A DNA stretch of 64,000 nt from an uncultured Saprospiraceae bacterium (lineage in GTDB: Bacteria; Bacteroidota; Bacteroidia; Chitinophagales; Saprospiraceae). Below are positions 23,266 through 31,492 of this stretch, piece by piece. Position numbers and translations under genes: made by a program. Below the pieces are notes generated by a model. That model saw only the letters and a program-made list of their open reading frames with translations, was not told where the DNA came from and did not search any database. Every line of letters starts with the position of its first letter. Within the stretch, counting starts at the first letter, position 1. The stretch lies in NCBI GenBank assembly GCA_937951615.1, contig CALFBH010000079.1, positions 1 through 64,000 of the forward strand, given 5' to 3'.

Positions 23266-25011
23266 TCACCTCTTCCTCCCCTCAATCCAATTATTCATAA
23301 TCGTCTCCAGCGTAAACAAAGGAATCGCGCCATTCTTCAAAATCATGTAATGAAACTCCCGAATATCAAAAGCACTACCCAGTTCTTGTTCAGCTTTGCT
23401 GCGCAATTCCCGGATTTTCAATTCACCCACTTTGTAGGATAAAGCTTGTGCTGGCCAGCCGATATAACGATCTATTTCGGTATTCACATTATGCAAAGAA
23501 AGTGCGGTATTGGAAGCCAGAAAATCAACTGCTTCATCGCGTGTCCAGCCTTTAGCGTGCATGCCTACATCTACGACCAGTCGGCAAGCTCGCCACATTT
23601 CGTAAGTCAGGCGACCAAAATGCTCATAAGGAGTGGAATAAATATCCATTTCCTGACCCAGCCATTCACAATACAAAGCCCAGCCCTCGCCATAACTACT
23701 CAGGTAAGTATGCTGACGAAAGTGCGGTAAATCTTTCAATTCTTCAGCCAGCGAAATTTGCAGGTGATGACCAGGAACTGCTTCGTGTAAAGTCAGCGCA
23801 GGCAGGTTGTATAATGGGCGGGTTTTTAGGTTATACGTATTCACCCAATAGGTACCAGATTTATGATTGGCAGTAGAACCGGGGACATAGCGACCAGTCG
23901 TGTAGCGAGGCGCGATGGCATCTGGGACAGGCTCTACACCATAAGGCAGGCTGGGCAATTTGCTGAACAACTGCGGCAATCGACCATCTATCTTTTTGGC
24001 AATATAAGCCGCTTCTTTGAGCAGACATTTGGGCGTGTCGCAATAAAATTGCGGATCAGTACGCAGGAAATGTATAAACTCCTCAAACGTTCCTTCAAAA
24101 CCCGTCTCTTTAATCACCTCTTCCATCGCTGCCCGAATGCGCTTGACTTCTGACTGCCCGACTTCAAACACTTCATCCATAGAAACATCCAGCGTTGTAT
24201 AAAAATCGACTCTTTGCTGATAATAGGCTTTGCCATTTGGCAAAGCCACTGCGCCAAGCGTTTCGCGGGCATTGGGACGGTATTCATTTTTTATAAAATC
24301 GACCAGCAAAGTATAAGCGGGTGTGACACTGCTGTTAATGGCTTTTTTAGCTTGTTTGCACAAACGGGCTTGCTGAGATTTATCAATGCCGGGCATGTCT
24401 TTAAAGGGCTTGAAAAAATGACTTTCCTCGGCATCTTTTACAATATAGGCTTCTATGCTTTTTTCGTAATCTTTTAAAATGGTTTTAGGCAAAGTCATGC
24501 CTTTTTCGATGCCCAGTCGCAGCAAAACGAGGTGGTCATCAACATATTTTTTGAAGCCCGATAAACGACGAATGTAGGCTTCATAAGATTTGACAGCATC
24601 AAAAGAAAAGTCATTGCTCGAAAAGGCAAAACTACTATGAAAACCAGAATCCGAATCCCAGGGAATCAGATAAGACTGAAACTCTACCTGCGCCACATCG
24701 TCTTCCAGCATAAACTTGAACATATCATAGTTTACCTGATCGGCGGAAGTCAATGCAGAGCGGTCAATCGAGCCGAGTTGTTTCAAAATATCCCGCCAGA
24801 AATCTGCTCGGCGTTCGTGGGCAGCCACGGAGACTTCGGAAAAAGCAGCTTTGTCATCATTGAAACCTAATGAAGATGCCCAGGCAGGGTATTCTTGCAT
24901 TCTGAATGCCCAATCTTTGTCGATAAGCTGGAATAAATCGGCTTTGGGTGTCTGTGCGAATAAGGTACAGACCAGCAGCATAAAAGCTGCGATGGAGTAG
25001 AATTTTTTCAT
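23266..25011 (-). CDS. Exported DUF885 metallopeptidase-like protein
   Basis: The 581-residue protein has a signal peptide (MKKFYSIAAFMLLVCTLFAQ). DUF885 proteins are mostly helical and carry a zinc-peptidase-like site: LHEAVPGHHLQ and GEGWALYCEWLGQEM are present here, as in the M3/M32-like gluzincin group. The fold and motif point to peptide hydrolysis in the periplasm or outside the cell. The start at 25011 follows the hydrophobic signal; the longer frame is translated from GCCCTGAA-type repeats. A paralogue lies at 50.3 kb. It precedes the purine genes on the same strand with a 128-base repeat-filled gap; no functional link is evident. Confidence 0.88.
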   Translation of the reverse strand: MKKFYSIAAFMLLVCTLFAQTPKADLFQLIDKDWAFRMQEYPAWASSLGFNDDKAAFSEVSVAAHERRADFWRDILKQLGSIDRSALTSADQVNYDMFKFMLEDDVAQVEFQSYLIPWDSDSGFHSSFAFSSNDFSFDAVKSYEAYIRRLSGFKKYVDDHLVLLRLGIEKGMTLPKTILKDYEKSIEAYIVKDAEESHFFKPFKDMPGIDKSQQARLCKQAKKAINSSVTPAYTLLVDFIKNEYRPNARETLGAVALPNGKAYYQQRVDFYTTLDVSMDEVFEVGQSEVKRIRAAMEEVIKETGFEGTFEEFIHFLRTDPQFYCDTPKCLLKEAAYIAKKIDGRLPQLFSKLPSLPYGVEPVPDAIAPRYTTGRYVPGSTANHKSGTYWVNTYNLKTRPLYNLPALTLHEAVPGHHLQISLAEELKDLPHFRQHTYLSSYGEGWALYCEWLGQEMDIYSTPYEHFGRLTYEMWRACRLVVDVGMHAKGWTRDEAVDFLASNTALSLHNVNTEIDRYIGWPAQALSYKVGELKIRELRSKAEQELGSAFDIREFHYMILKNGAIPLFTLETIMNNWIEGRKR

Positions 25012-25222
25012 AATGGTGTAGAATTCAGTCCTGTAAGGACGACATATGTTAGCGATGGAAGTATTCCATCGAAAAGAACCAATATTGTCTAAGCCCTGAA
25101 TGGGCGATATAAAACAACGCATTGGGGAAATATCGTCCTTACAGGACTTGAAAAACTCCGACTTGTTTACGAAGGACGATGTCCTTCGCTAACATATTTC
25201 GCTCTTTCAGAGCTTTTAGAGG
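25012..25222 (-). repeat. Cluster of GGACGA/AGGGCGAAAT-type palindromic repeats upstream of the DUF885 gene
   Basis: AGTCCTGTAAGGAC appears at 25027-25040 and its complement at 25135-25148. GATGGAAGTATTCCATC forms a hairpin at 25054-25070. Copies of AGCCCTGAATGGGCGATAT and of the AGAGCGAAATATG unit lie between and after them. The same family recurs upstream of dacB (59.5-59.7 kb). The bases between 25223 and 25373 contain CTCTCC/GGAGAG and GCATCGCGTTGCTCGC words and no gene. Confidence 0.75.
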
Positions 25223-25373
25223 TCTGAATTTTAAGAACCCAGTCACCCAATTTGCCTTACCTAGCCTCTCCATTCTTCGACGGAGAGGGACTTCGCCTGC
25301 GCTTGCATCGCGTTGCTCGCAACCTGGACTTTTTCAGTAACAGTCAGTCAGTCACTCAACCCAATCAACTCAA

Positions 25374-25539
25374 TAAGGAACGTGTAGGGAATAACTTCGT
25401 AATTTATGCTGCTTCTTTTGCCCTTATTTTCGACTTTGAAAATAGTCATTATATCAACACAACTCCTACTTTCAAAGCCAAAACTAAGAACAAAATAAGC
25501 TACCCTAATTTTACGAGCTTATTCCATACACGTTCCTAA
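25374..25539. repeat. 166-bp MITE-like long inverted repeat with TAAGGAACGTGTA ends
   Basis: Starting with TAAGGAACGTGTAGGGAATAA and ending with the complement of TTAGGAACGTGTATGGAATAA, the arms pair imperfectly over about 70 bases, including ACTTTGAAAATAG and CTTTGAAAGTAG near the centre. It carries no plausible gene; the open frame through it is an accident of symmetry. It sits five bases downstream of the acyl-CoA dehydrogenase stop. Confidence 0.75.
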
Positions 25540-25544
25540 GCAAA

Positions 25545-27353
25545 TCAAGCCAAAACAGATTGATGCTCCTCAGGAATCGTCAAAGTCTCATCATTCAGCA
25601 AAGTCGTTTTGCAAGAACTGATTTTCGGCAACTCATATTTGAAATAAAAACGCATGGTGTGAATCTTATTTTCATAAAATGCAGCATCAAAAGTCTTATT
25701 GTCGGTGACCAGTGCAGTTTTTGCAACAGTAGCCATTTTCAGCCATTGCCATGCATGGACTACTGTGCTCATAAAGTCCATAAAAATAGTCGCATCAGCG
25801 ATAAAGCGTTCATGTTCTCCACTCATGGCAAATTTTAGCAGGTGCATAATCGTGTCCTGCAATTCTTTAGAAGCATTTTTCAGTTGAGCTGCATAAGGCT
25901 TCAGCTCATCATAATTCTCGGCTGCCTGAATCGTGTCGATAATTTCTTTGGTCAAATGCTTCATGGCTTCTCCGTTTTTCATCACTACTTTTCTGCCGAG
26001 CAGGTCGAGCGACTGGATTCCAGTTGTACCTTCATACAAAGCAGTGATTCGGATGTCTCTGTAATATTGTTCTAAAGGGAAATCTGTACAAAATCCATAA
26101 CCACCCAATATTTGCAAGCCATTGCTAATAGAAATCTGACCCATCTCAGAAGGATAAGTTTTGGCAATAGGCGTGAGTAACTCTAGTAAGTCATGGTAGC
26201 GTTCTCTATCTTCTTCAGGTCCAGCCTGCGATAAGTCATGGTATAAAGAAGCCTGCATCAGTAAGGAAACCGAACCTTCTGTAATCGCTCGTTGCAATAA
26301 CAACATTCTACGCACATCGGGGTGTTTGATGATGGTGGTTTGTTCTGCGTCAACATTTTTTACACCGCCAGACAAAATTCTTCTGCCCTGTGGTCTTTCT
26401 TGTGCGTATTGCAAAGAAGCATGATAAGCAGCAGTGGCAATAGAAGCAGCCGTCAGCCCGACATCAATTCGCGCACCGTTCATCATTTGGAACATATACT
26501 TTAAGCCACGATGCTCTGTGCCGACCAACCAGCCTTGACAATTATCGTTTTCACCAAAGACAAGGTGCGTCGTGCAATAGCCTTTCTGTCCCATTTTCTG
26601 GAAATCTCCTGCCGTGATGACATCATTGGATTCCAGTCCATCGCCTGCTATTCTATGCTTGGGTACGACAAATAGCGAAATACCTCTTGTACCAGCAGGC
26701 GCACCATCAATACGCGCCAGAACCAGATGTACAAAATTATCGCAATACTCATGGTCGCCACCGGAAATGAAAATCTTTTGTCCTTTTATTTGGTAAGAAC
26801 CATCACCGCTTGGACTGGCAGAAGTCGTAATGTCCGACAAAGAACTACCTGCCTGTGGTTCGGTGAGGCACATGGTGCCGCCCCATTTGCCAGAAAGCAT
26901 ATTCGGGACATATTTATCAATCAAAGCCTTTTCGCCAAAACTGGCAATCAGTCCGGCTGCACCGGCAGTCAGTCCAGTATAACCTGGCAGACTATTATTC
27001 GCGCATTGTGCAATGTGCGCCAAAGCAGAGTGTATAAGGTGAGGCAATTGCATACCACCGAGATCATAATCGAATAATGCGCCGATAGAGCCATTTTCTC
27101 CAGCATATTTCATCACCTCTCCAACGACAGGGTGAACGTATATTTTACCATCATCATAACGAGCAGGGTCTTCATCCATCTCTTTGAAACTAGGATACAT
27201 GACTTTGTCTGCATAGTCCTTGGTGGAGTCCATGAGGATGTCAAAGCTTTCTTTATCGTAATCCTGATAACGAGGGAAGCTGCATAGTTTTTCAGCGTGT
27301 AGCATTTCATGGACAACGAAACGTAGGTTGTCCATGCTGATATAATTAGCCAT
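25545..27353 (-). CDS. Acyl-CoA dehydrogenase (large, about 600-residue type)
   Basis: This flavoprotein oxidises an acyl-CoA to the enoyl-CoA in beta-oxidation. The 602-residue protein has the N-terminal extension of the long subfamily, the central domain with GGTMCLTEPQAGSSLSDITTSA (FAD and substrate signature), the loop KGQKIFISGGDH, and the C-terminal helical domain with QILGGYGFCTDFPLEQYYRDIRITALYEGTTGIQSLDL, where the active region lies. An extra C-terminal domain after the core is typical of this subfamily. Chain-length preference is not readable. It stands alone between two repeat-filled gaps. Confidence 0.93.
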   Translation of the reverse strand: MANYISMDNLRFVVHEMLHAEKLCSFPRYQDYDKESFDILMDSTKDYADKVMYPSFKEMDEDPARYDDGKIYVHPVVGEVMKYAGENGSIGALFDYDLGGMQLPHLIHSALAHIAQCANNSLPGYTGLTAGAAGLIASFGEKALIDKYVPNMLSGKWGGTMCLTEPQAGSSLSDITTSASPSGDGSYQIKGQKIFISGGDHEYCDNFVHLVLARIDGAPAGTRGISLFVVPKHRIAGDGLESNDVITAGDFQKMGQKGYCTTHLVFGENDNCQGWLVGTEHRGLKYMFQMMNGARIDVGLTAASIATAAYHASLQYAQERPQGRRILSGGVKNVDAEQTTIIKHPDVRRMLLLQRAITEGSVSLLMQASLYHDLSQAGPEEDRERYHDLLELLTPIAKTYPSEMGQISISNGLQILGGYGFCTDFPLEQYYRDIRITALYEGTTGIQSLDLLGRKVVMKNGEAMKHLTKEIIDTIQAAENYDELKPYAAQLKNASKELQDTIMHLLKFAMSGEHERFIADATIFMDFMSTVVHAWQWLKMATVAKTALVTDNKTFDAAFYENKIHTMRFYFKYELPKISSCKTTLLNDETLTIPEEHQSVLA

Positions 27354-27374
27354 AAATTGTGTAGTTTTTACTAT

Positions 27375-27533
27375 GGGATGAGACCTAAATAGATTAAAAA
27401 ATTTGACTTGTTCTTTTCCCCTCTTTCTGCGTTATGAAAATCCTTACGTAGCTACGGCTATGTGCGGTTTTCCTGCCTTGAAAGAGAAAAAAATAACTGC
27501 CTCAAAATTCTAAATCTATTAAGGTCTCATCCC
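27375..27533. repeat. 159-bp repeat with GGGATGAGACCT terminal inverted repeats
   Basis: GGGATGAGACCTAAATAGATT at 27375-27395 is matched by its near-complement at 27513-27533 (one base differs). The interior, with CCCCTCTTTCTGCG and AAGGATTTTC-like text on the opposite strand, is a block I recall from many Bacteroidota genomes as a dispersed non-coding repeat. It lies upstream of the acyl-CoA dehydrogenase gene. The bases 27534-27632 are A/G-rich with no recognisable feature. Confidence 0.7.
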
Positions 27534-27632
27534 TATGAAAAGATTGAAGTCCCGAAGATAAGAAAAAAAGGGAGGAGGCGCAAATGAGTAGAATAAAGGG
27601 GTGTATGAGGAATTGTACAGATTTTAAAAAAA

Positions 27633-27694
27633 AGCCACGAATGCACGAATCTTTCACGAAATATTATTCGTTCTTAATTCGTGCATTCGTGGCT
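27633..27694. repeat. Palindromic repeat AGCCACGAATGCACGAAT with 18-bp arms
   Basis: The perfect arms at 27633-27650 and 27677-27694 surround a 26-base loop. It is the second copy of the repeat at 17863-17927. It lies 21 bases after the stop of the propeller gene (minus strand) and may end its transcript. Confidence 0.78.
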
Positions 27695-27714
27695 AAAAGA
27701 AGATGCCTTTAAAG

Positions 27715-28932
27715 CTATTTTACAACAAATTTCAAAGCTTGCTGATTAATAACCATAAAATAAATGCCTGTAGTCAAGCCTTGTACATCAATACTGACCT
27801 GAGTTTGCCCAGCTTCAATAGAAATGCTTTTGACCAACTGTAAAGTGCTGCTATAAATTTTCAATTCCTTTGCATCTGACTTGGTCAATTCCACATTCAA
27901 GAAATCGGAAGTAGGATTAGGAAACACACTGAATTCGGTCTGCTCATTTGGGTGGCTTACTGCCGTTGGTACATCCGATATTTTAGAAATACCTGTACTT
28001 GTAGCGACCCAGATATTGTCTTCCGAATCAATCGCTAATTGTCGGACAACTGGGCCGACTAAGCCATCAGCCACATCATAATCTATCCAGTTGTTGCCAT
28101 TATACATGCTGACACCACCTTCTGTCACCAGATAATCGACATAGACACCAGCCCAGACATTGCCTTTGGAATCAATCTTCACGTCTTCTACCGGATTTAA
28201 TTCATCAGGTGGAGGTAGAATAAAGATGATTTCGTGATTGGTGACAAATTGATTATTGGTGTCAAAAACAGAAATACCATCTGAAGTGCCTACCCATTTA
28301 TTGTCATCTTCATCAATGGCAATCGAACGGACTTTATCATTGAGCAAACCTTCATTTTCAGTAATTTCCGTAAAGGAAGTCCCGTCAAAAATCACCACGC
28401 CGCCCAATCCTGTACCCAACCACTTATCGCCATTCGGATGAATGGTTACATAACTGACACCGCCAAAAGGTAGCCCATCAGCAGTGGTATAAGATATCCA
28501 ATTGCTGCCATCAAAAACAGAAACGCCGTCATTATTACCGATCCATACATTGCCCGCAGCATCTTCTTCGATGTATTTGACGCGATTGTCTGCCAAGCCA
28601 TCAGCTTCAGTGTAGCTTGTCCAGCTTATACCATCGAATACACTAAGTCCGAAGTCAGTTCCCACCCAGACTGCTCCATTGCTCATCACTGAAATAGCGA
28701 GAACGGTTTCGTCAATTAAGCCATCAGCTTCGGTATAGTTGGTCCAGGTCGTGCCGTCGAAGTGAGATACGCCGCTTTGCGTACCAAACCAAAGCTGGTC
28801 ATTACTGTCTATGTCCAATGCATTTACGGTGTTGTTCAGCAGCCCGTCAGTAGTGGTGTAATTGGTGAAAGTTTGTGCATTCAGGCTAAAAATCAATGCA
28901 AAGCAGGGGAGGAGTGTAAATATTTTTTTCAT
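27715..28932 (-). CDS. Secreted two-component-regulator-type beta-propeller protein with T9SS domain
   Basis: The 405-residue protein has a signal peptide (ending FSLNAQ). It then has a run of about eight propeller repeats of roughly 40 residues, each with a version of DGLxxNxVxxxxxDxxxxxWxGTxxGVSxFDGxxW. This is the Reg_prop pattern, here as a free secreted propeller with no kinase. The last 75 residues (VFPNPTSDFLNV to ALKFVVK) are a T9SS type A sorting domain. It is probably a surface-exposed binding module of unknown ligand. The ATG at 28932 gives the signal; the longer frame begins inside the repeat element. Confidence 0.88.
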   Translation of the reverse strand: MKKIFTLLPCFALIFSLNAQTFTNYTTTDGLLNNTVNALDIDSNDQLWFGTQSGVSHFDGTTWTNYTEADGLIDETVLAISVMSNGAVWVGTDFGLSVFDGISWTSYTEADGLADNRVKYIEEDAAGNVWIGNNDGVSVFDGSNWISYTTADGLPFGGVSYVTIHPNGDKWLGTGLGGVVIFDGTSFTEITENEGLLNDKVRSIAIDEDDNKWVGTSDGISVFDTNNQFVTNHEIIFILPPPDELNPVEDVKIDSKGNVWAGVYVDYLVTEGGVSMYNGNNWIDYDVADGLVGPVVRQLAIDSEDNIWVATSTGISKISDVPTAVSHPNEQTEFSVFPNPTSDFLNVELTKSDAKELKIYSSTLQLVKSISIEAGQTQVSIDVQGLTTGIYFMVINQQALKFVVK

Positions 28933-29105
28933 AATTTTTTGTGTTGTCGTGTTGTCGTGTTGTCGTGTTGTTGTGTTGTTGTCGTGTTGTCGTGTTTTTT
29001 TGCAGATGTAGCGATAATTCATGAATTATCGCTACATCTGCAAAAAAAAATCACATCAACACATGCGCACCTCAACACCACAACACATTTTCCACCACAA
29101 CACAA
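28933..29105 (-). repeat. Stop-to-start element whose centre is a perfect 54-nt palindrome
   Basis: Sense order: the CotH-gene stop, TTGTGTTGTGGTGG words, GATGTGCGCATGTGTTGATG, then a perfect palindrome at 28995-29048 with 27-base arms and no loop (poly-T, GCAGATGTAGCGAT, AATTCATGAATT core). CACGACAACA words then run to the start codon. The usual TTTTGC-TTC-GCAAAA hairpin seems to have been opened at its loop and extended by the AATTCATGAATT palindrome, because T-run/GC and GC/A-run ends remain on both sides. Confidence 0.88.
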
Positions 29106-31370
29106 TCATTTAGCAATTATCTTTTTTGTTGAAATATCAGTTTCCGAAAACAGACTTAGGTAATATAAACCTGCCGGATAATTTTCAATGCGCAGCGTCA
29201 TATCCGTTTCGCTTGGCGCAATATTTTGTTCTTGTAATAATCGTCCATAAACGTCTCGGATTTCCAGTCGATTATAGTTGGAAATTAAGCTTACGCGAAT
29301 GGTATTATGAGCGGGATTGGGCGATACAATAAAGCCCGAATCATCATTCAATTCAGAAATGCTAGTCAGCAAATTAGTCACGCCCAGTGTAGGAAACATA
29401 TCCACAAAAGGACCCGTACCATTTGGGTATCTGCCCGTCGTGATACTATTAGCCTGTATGCTAAAAATTACTTCATCAATAATTGTCCCATCTGCATAAG
29501 CTAGGGTCAGGCTTTCGCCTAATGAAGATAGCTTAAAATTGGCGTGTAATTCGCCCTGGCTGCCATCTTCATCTGCCCAGATGACCAAGTAGCCATTAGG
29601 CGGAATGGCGATGTCTGGCAAAGCCCATTTTGTAAGTTGGTCGGGATTGTCGGACAGGTATAAGCCGCCTGTGTAGAGGTCGGCATTGGTCGTATTATAT
29701 AATTCGATCCAGTCGTCAAACTCTCCATATTCATCCGTTACGGTAGAAAGATTGACTGCCATAAATTCATTGATTACCAATTCCTGTGCGTCAATTTGCG
29801 ATTGAATCGTATGGTATTGATAAGCAGCTCTGGCAGGTTCAAATCGACCAGCATCCGCATTTTCAGCATAGATGTAATAATGAATGGTACTGCCAATATT
29901 ATTCAACTCAAAACCATAAAGACCATCTCCGGCTGCACCATCATTTTGTGTGCCATCATCCAGCATGTTCACTTTGGTAAACAAGCCACTGCCACCATAA
30001 CGATACGCCAAAATAACATTCGTCGTATTACTAATGTCAGCAGTAATCCAGAGGTCATTTCCTGCCGTTGGTTCTAGTGGGAAATGATTGAAACTATTGA
30101 TGTCAGGCGAACCTTGAAAGCCTGGATAGGCACTAAGGTAAGCCGTTCTTGCATCCATCAGTTCTGTAATGCCAGGATAGTCAATCAGGTCAGAAACAGT
30201 CGAAGTCAGGTTGTTCTGAAAGTCGGAATAGGTATAGAATTTATTGGTGTCAGCAGCTACAGAAGCATCCACTAAACCCTGCAATTCCTGACAACGATTG
30301 GTATAATCCTGATTGGCAAAATTCTCTTCAATAATTGTCCGAATATGCGCCAGATACATGCGCTTATAGGTATCGTTTTCAAATAAATTCCGCATCAGCG
30401 GTCGGTCATAAACCGAAACACTATTGAGGTGCAAGAGTGGATCAATGGTCTTTGCCTGTTGAATTGAAAAACCATCCCAAAATTCAGAAGCATCAGAAAA
30501 ACGATAACTCGCAAAAGACATATTCAAGTCCCAGATAATCGGATTGAACTGTCCATTATCATCTTTGTACAAATAATAATTTTGGGCGTAGCCAATATAG
30601 CTATCAAAATTGACCAAAGTATAATTGAAGGCATGCATCCAGAGGGTTCGATCCACATTTAGTACGCTTTCAATGTCTTGTGGTGTATCATTCAGCACTT
30701 CGATGAGCTGATACAAATCTGCCCAGCCAGCATCCGATTTCAAATCGTAGAAAGGATAATAATTGGTGGAATCTGTACCGTAATTTTTGCTCAGATTGGC
30801 ATTATCACCATCAAAATCCAGCACCTCTGGATTGCATTTGAATAGGGTGTTTTCCTTGTTCCCGTACTGATCGTTAATGAAATCTTTGTTGATGGCTTCT
30901 ACATTGGTATACAGCCCCCAAAGCGTATCGTTGATATAGACATTGGCATAATTTGCCATCGGCGCAGGCATATATTTTCGCCCTATTTCATAAGAATACA
31001 CCTCCCGCAAAAAAGAGGGATCCTGAATGACATTGCTCAATTTTACTTTGTCAATACCATCATAATCCTGCCCGTCAATCACGTAGTCGAGTTTGATGTT
31101 AAAAGGATTCTTAGCCCGATCCGTACTCACAGAGCTGAAGCCTTTATATCGAATCCCAACACTGTCCAGTACTTCGCCATTGATACTTACAGATGCCAAC
31201 AGGCGTTCTTCCTGCCCGGCTACATAGAGGTCGTCGAGAATGCCATCCCAATTAGATTCTGTAAAGTAAATCCGGATTTCCTGAATGGAGTCGGTGTTGT
31301 AGAAGTTTTCTTGTGCATGGGTGTATTGACTAATCGTCAGGAATGCAAAAAACGTTAAGAGTTGTTTCAT
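29106..31370 (-). CDS. Secreted CotH-family kinase-like protein with lamin-tail and T9SS domains
   Basis: The 754-residue protein has a signal peptide (ending YTHAQ). A CotH domain spans about residues 30-420: RYKGFSSV, KNPFNIKLDY, LSNVIQDPSFLREV and NPIIWDLNMSFASYRF (the DxN-type metal-site strand). CotH proteins are atypical protein kinases in Bacillus spore coats. A lamin-tail domain is next (about 565-670; VINEFMAV, DDWIELYNTTNADL), then a T9SS type A sorting domain (SPNPAHNTIRV). A secreted kinase would need external ATP, so its enzymatic activity is uncertain; adhesion is an alternative. The start at 31370 follows the repeat element. Confidence 0.9.
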   Translation of the reverse strand: MKQLLTFFAFLTISQYTHAQENFYNTDSIQEIRIYFTESNWDGILDDLYVAGQEERLLASVSINGEVLDSVGIRYKGFSSVSTDRAKNPFNIKLDYVIDGQDYDGIDKVKLSNVIQDPSFLREVYSYEIGRKYMPAPMANYANVYINDTLWGLYTNVEAINKDFINDQYGNKENTLFKCNPEVLDFDGDNANLSKNYGTDSTNYYPFYDLKSDAGWADLYQLIEVLNDTPQDIESVLNVDRTLWMHAFNYTLVNFDSYIGYAQNYYLYKDDNGQFNPIIWDLNMSFASYRFSDASEFWDGFSIQQAKTIDPLLHLNSVSVYDRPLMRNLFENDTYKRMYLAHIRTIIEENFANQDYTNRCQELQGLVDASVAADTNKFYTYSDFQNNLTSTVSDLIDYPGITELMDARTAYLSAYPGFQGSPDINSFNHFPLEPTAGNDLWITADISNTTNVILAYRYGGSGLFTKVNMLDDGTQNDGAAGDGLYGFELNNIGSTIHYYIYAENADAGRFEPARAAYQYHTIQSQIDAQELVINEFMAVNLSTVTDEYGEFDDWIELYNTTNADLYTGGLYLSDNPDQLTKWALPDIAIPPNGYLVIWADEDGSQGELHANFKLSSLGESLTLAYADGTIIDEVIFSIQANSITTGRYPNGTGPFVDMFPTLGVTNLLTSISELNDDSGFIVSPNPAHNTIRVSLISNYNRLEIRDVYGRLLQEQNIAPSETDMTLRIENYPAGLYYLSLFSETDISTKKIIAK

Positions 31371-31492
31371 AGTTGTTGTGTTATCGTGTTGTCGTGTTGA
31401 TGTGTTGTCGTGTTGTCGTGCTTTGCTTCGTAAAAAAATCACATCAACACATGCGTACATCAACACAACAACACATTTCCTCATCAACACAT
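31371..31492 (-). repeat. Stop-to-start element between the arylsulfotransferase-like and CotH genes
   Basis: The stop TAA is followed immediately by ATGTGTTGATGAGG and GTGTTGATGTACGCATG words. The hairpin TTTACGAAGCAAAG is an imperfect version of the common one (a G-U pair in RNA). CACGACAACA and CATCAACACG words then run up to the ATG. The orientation agrees with the other elements. Confidence 0.85.

Noticed and set aside
25252-25539. 95-codon open frame over the long inverted repeat
   Set aside because: It runs through both arms of the palindrome, so it reflects symmetry rather than coding.
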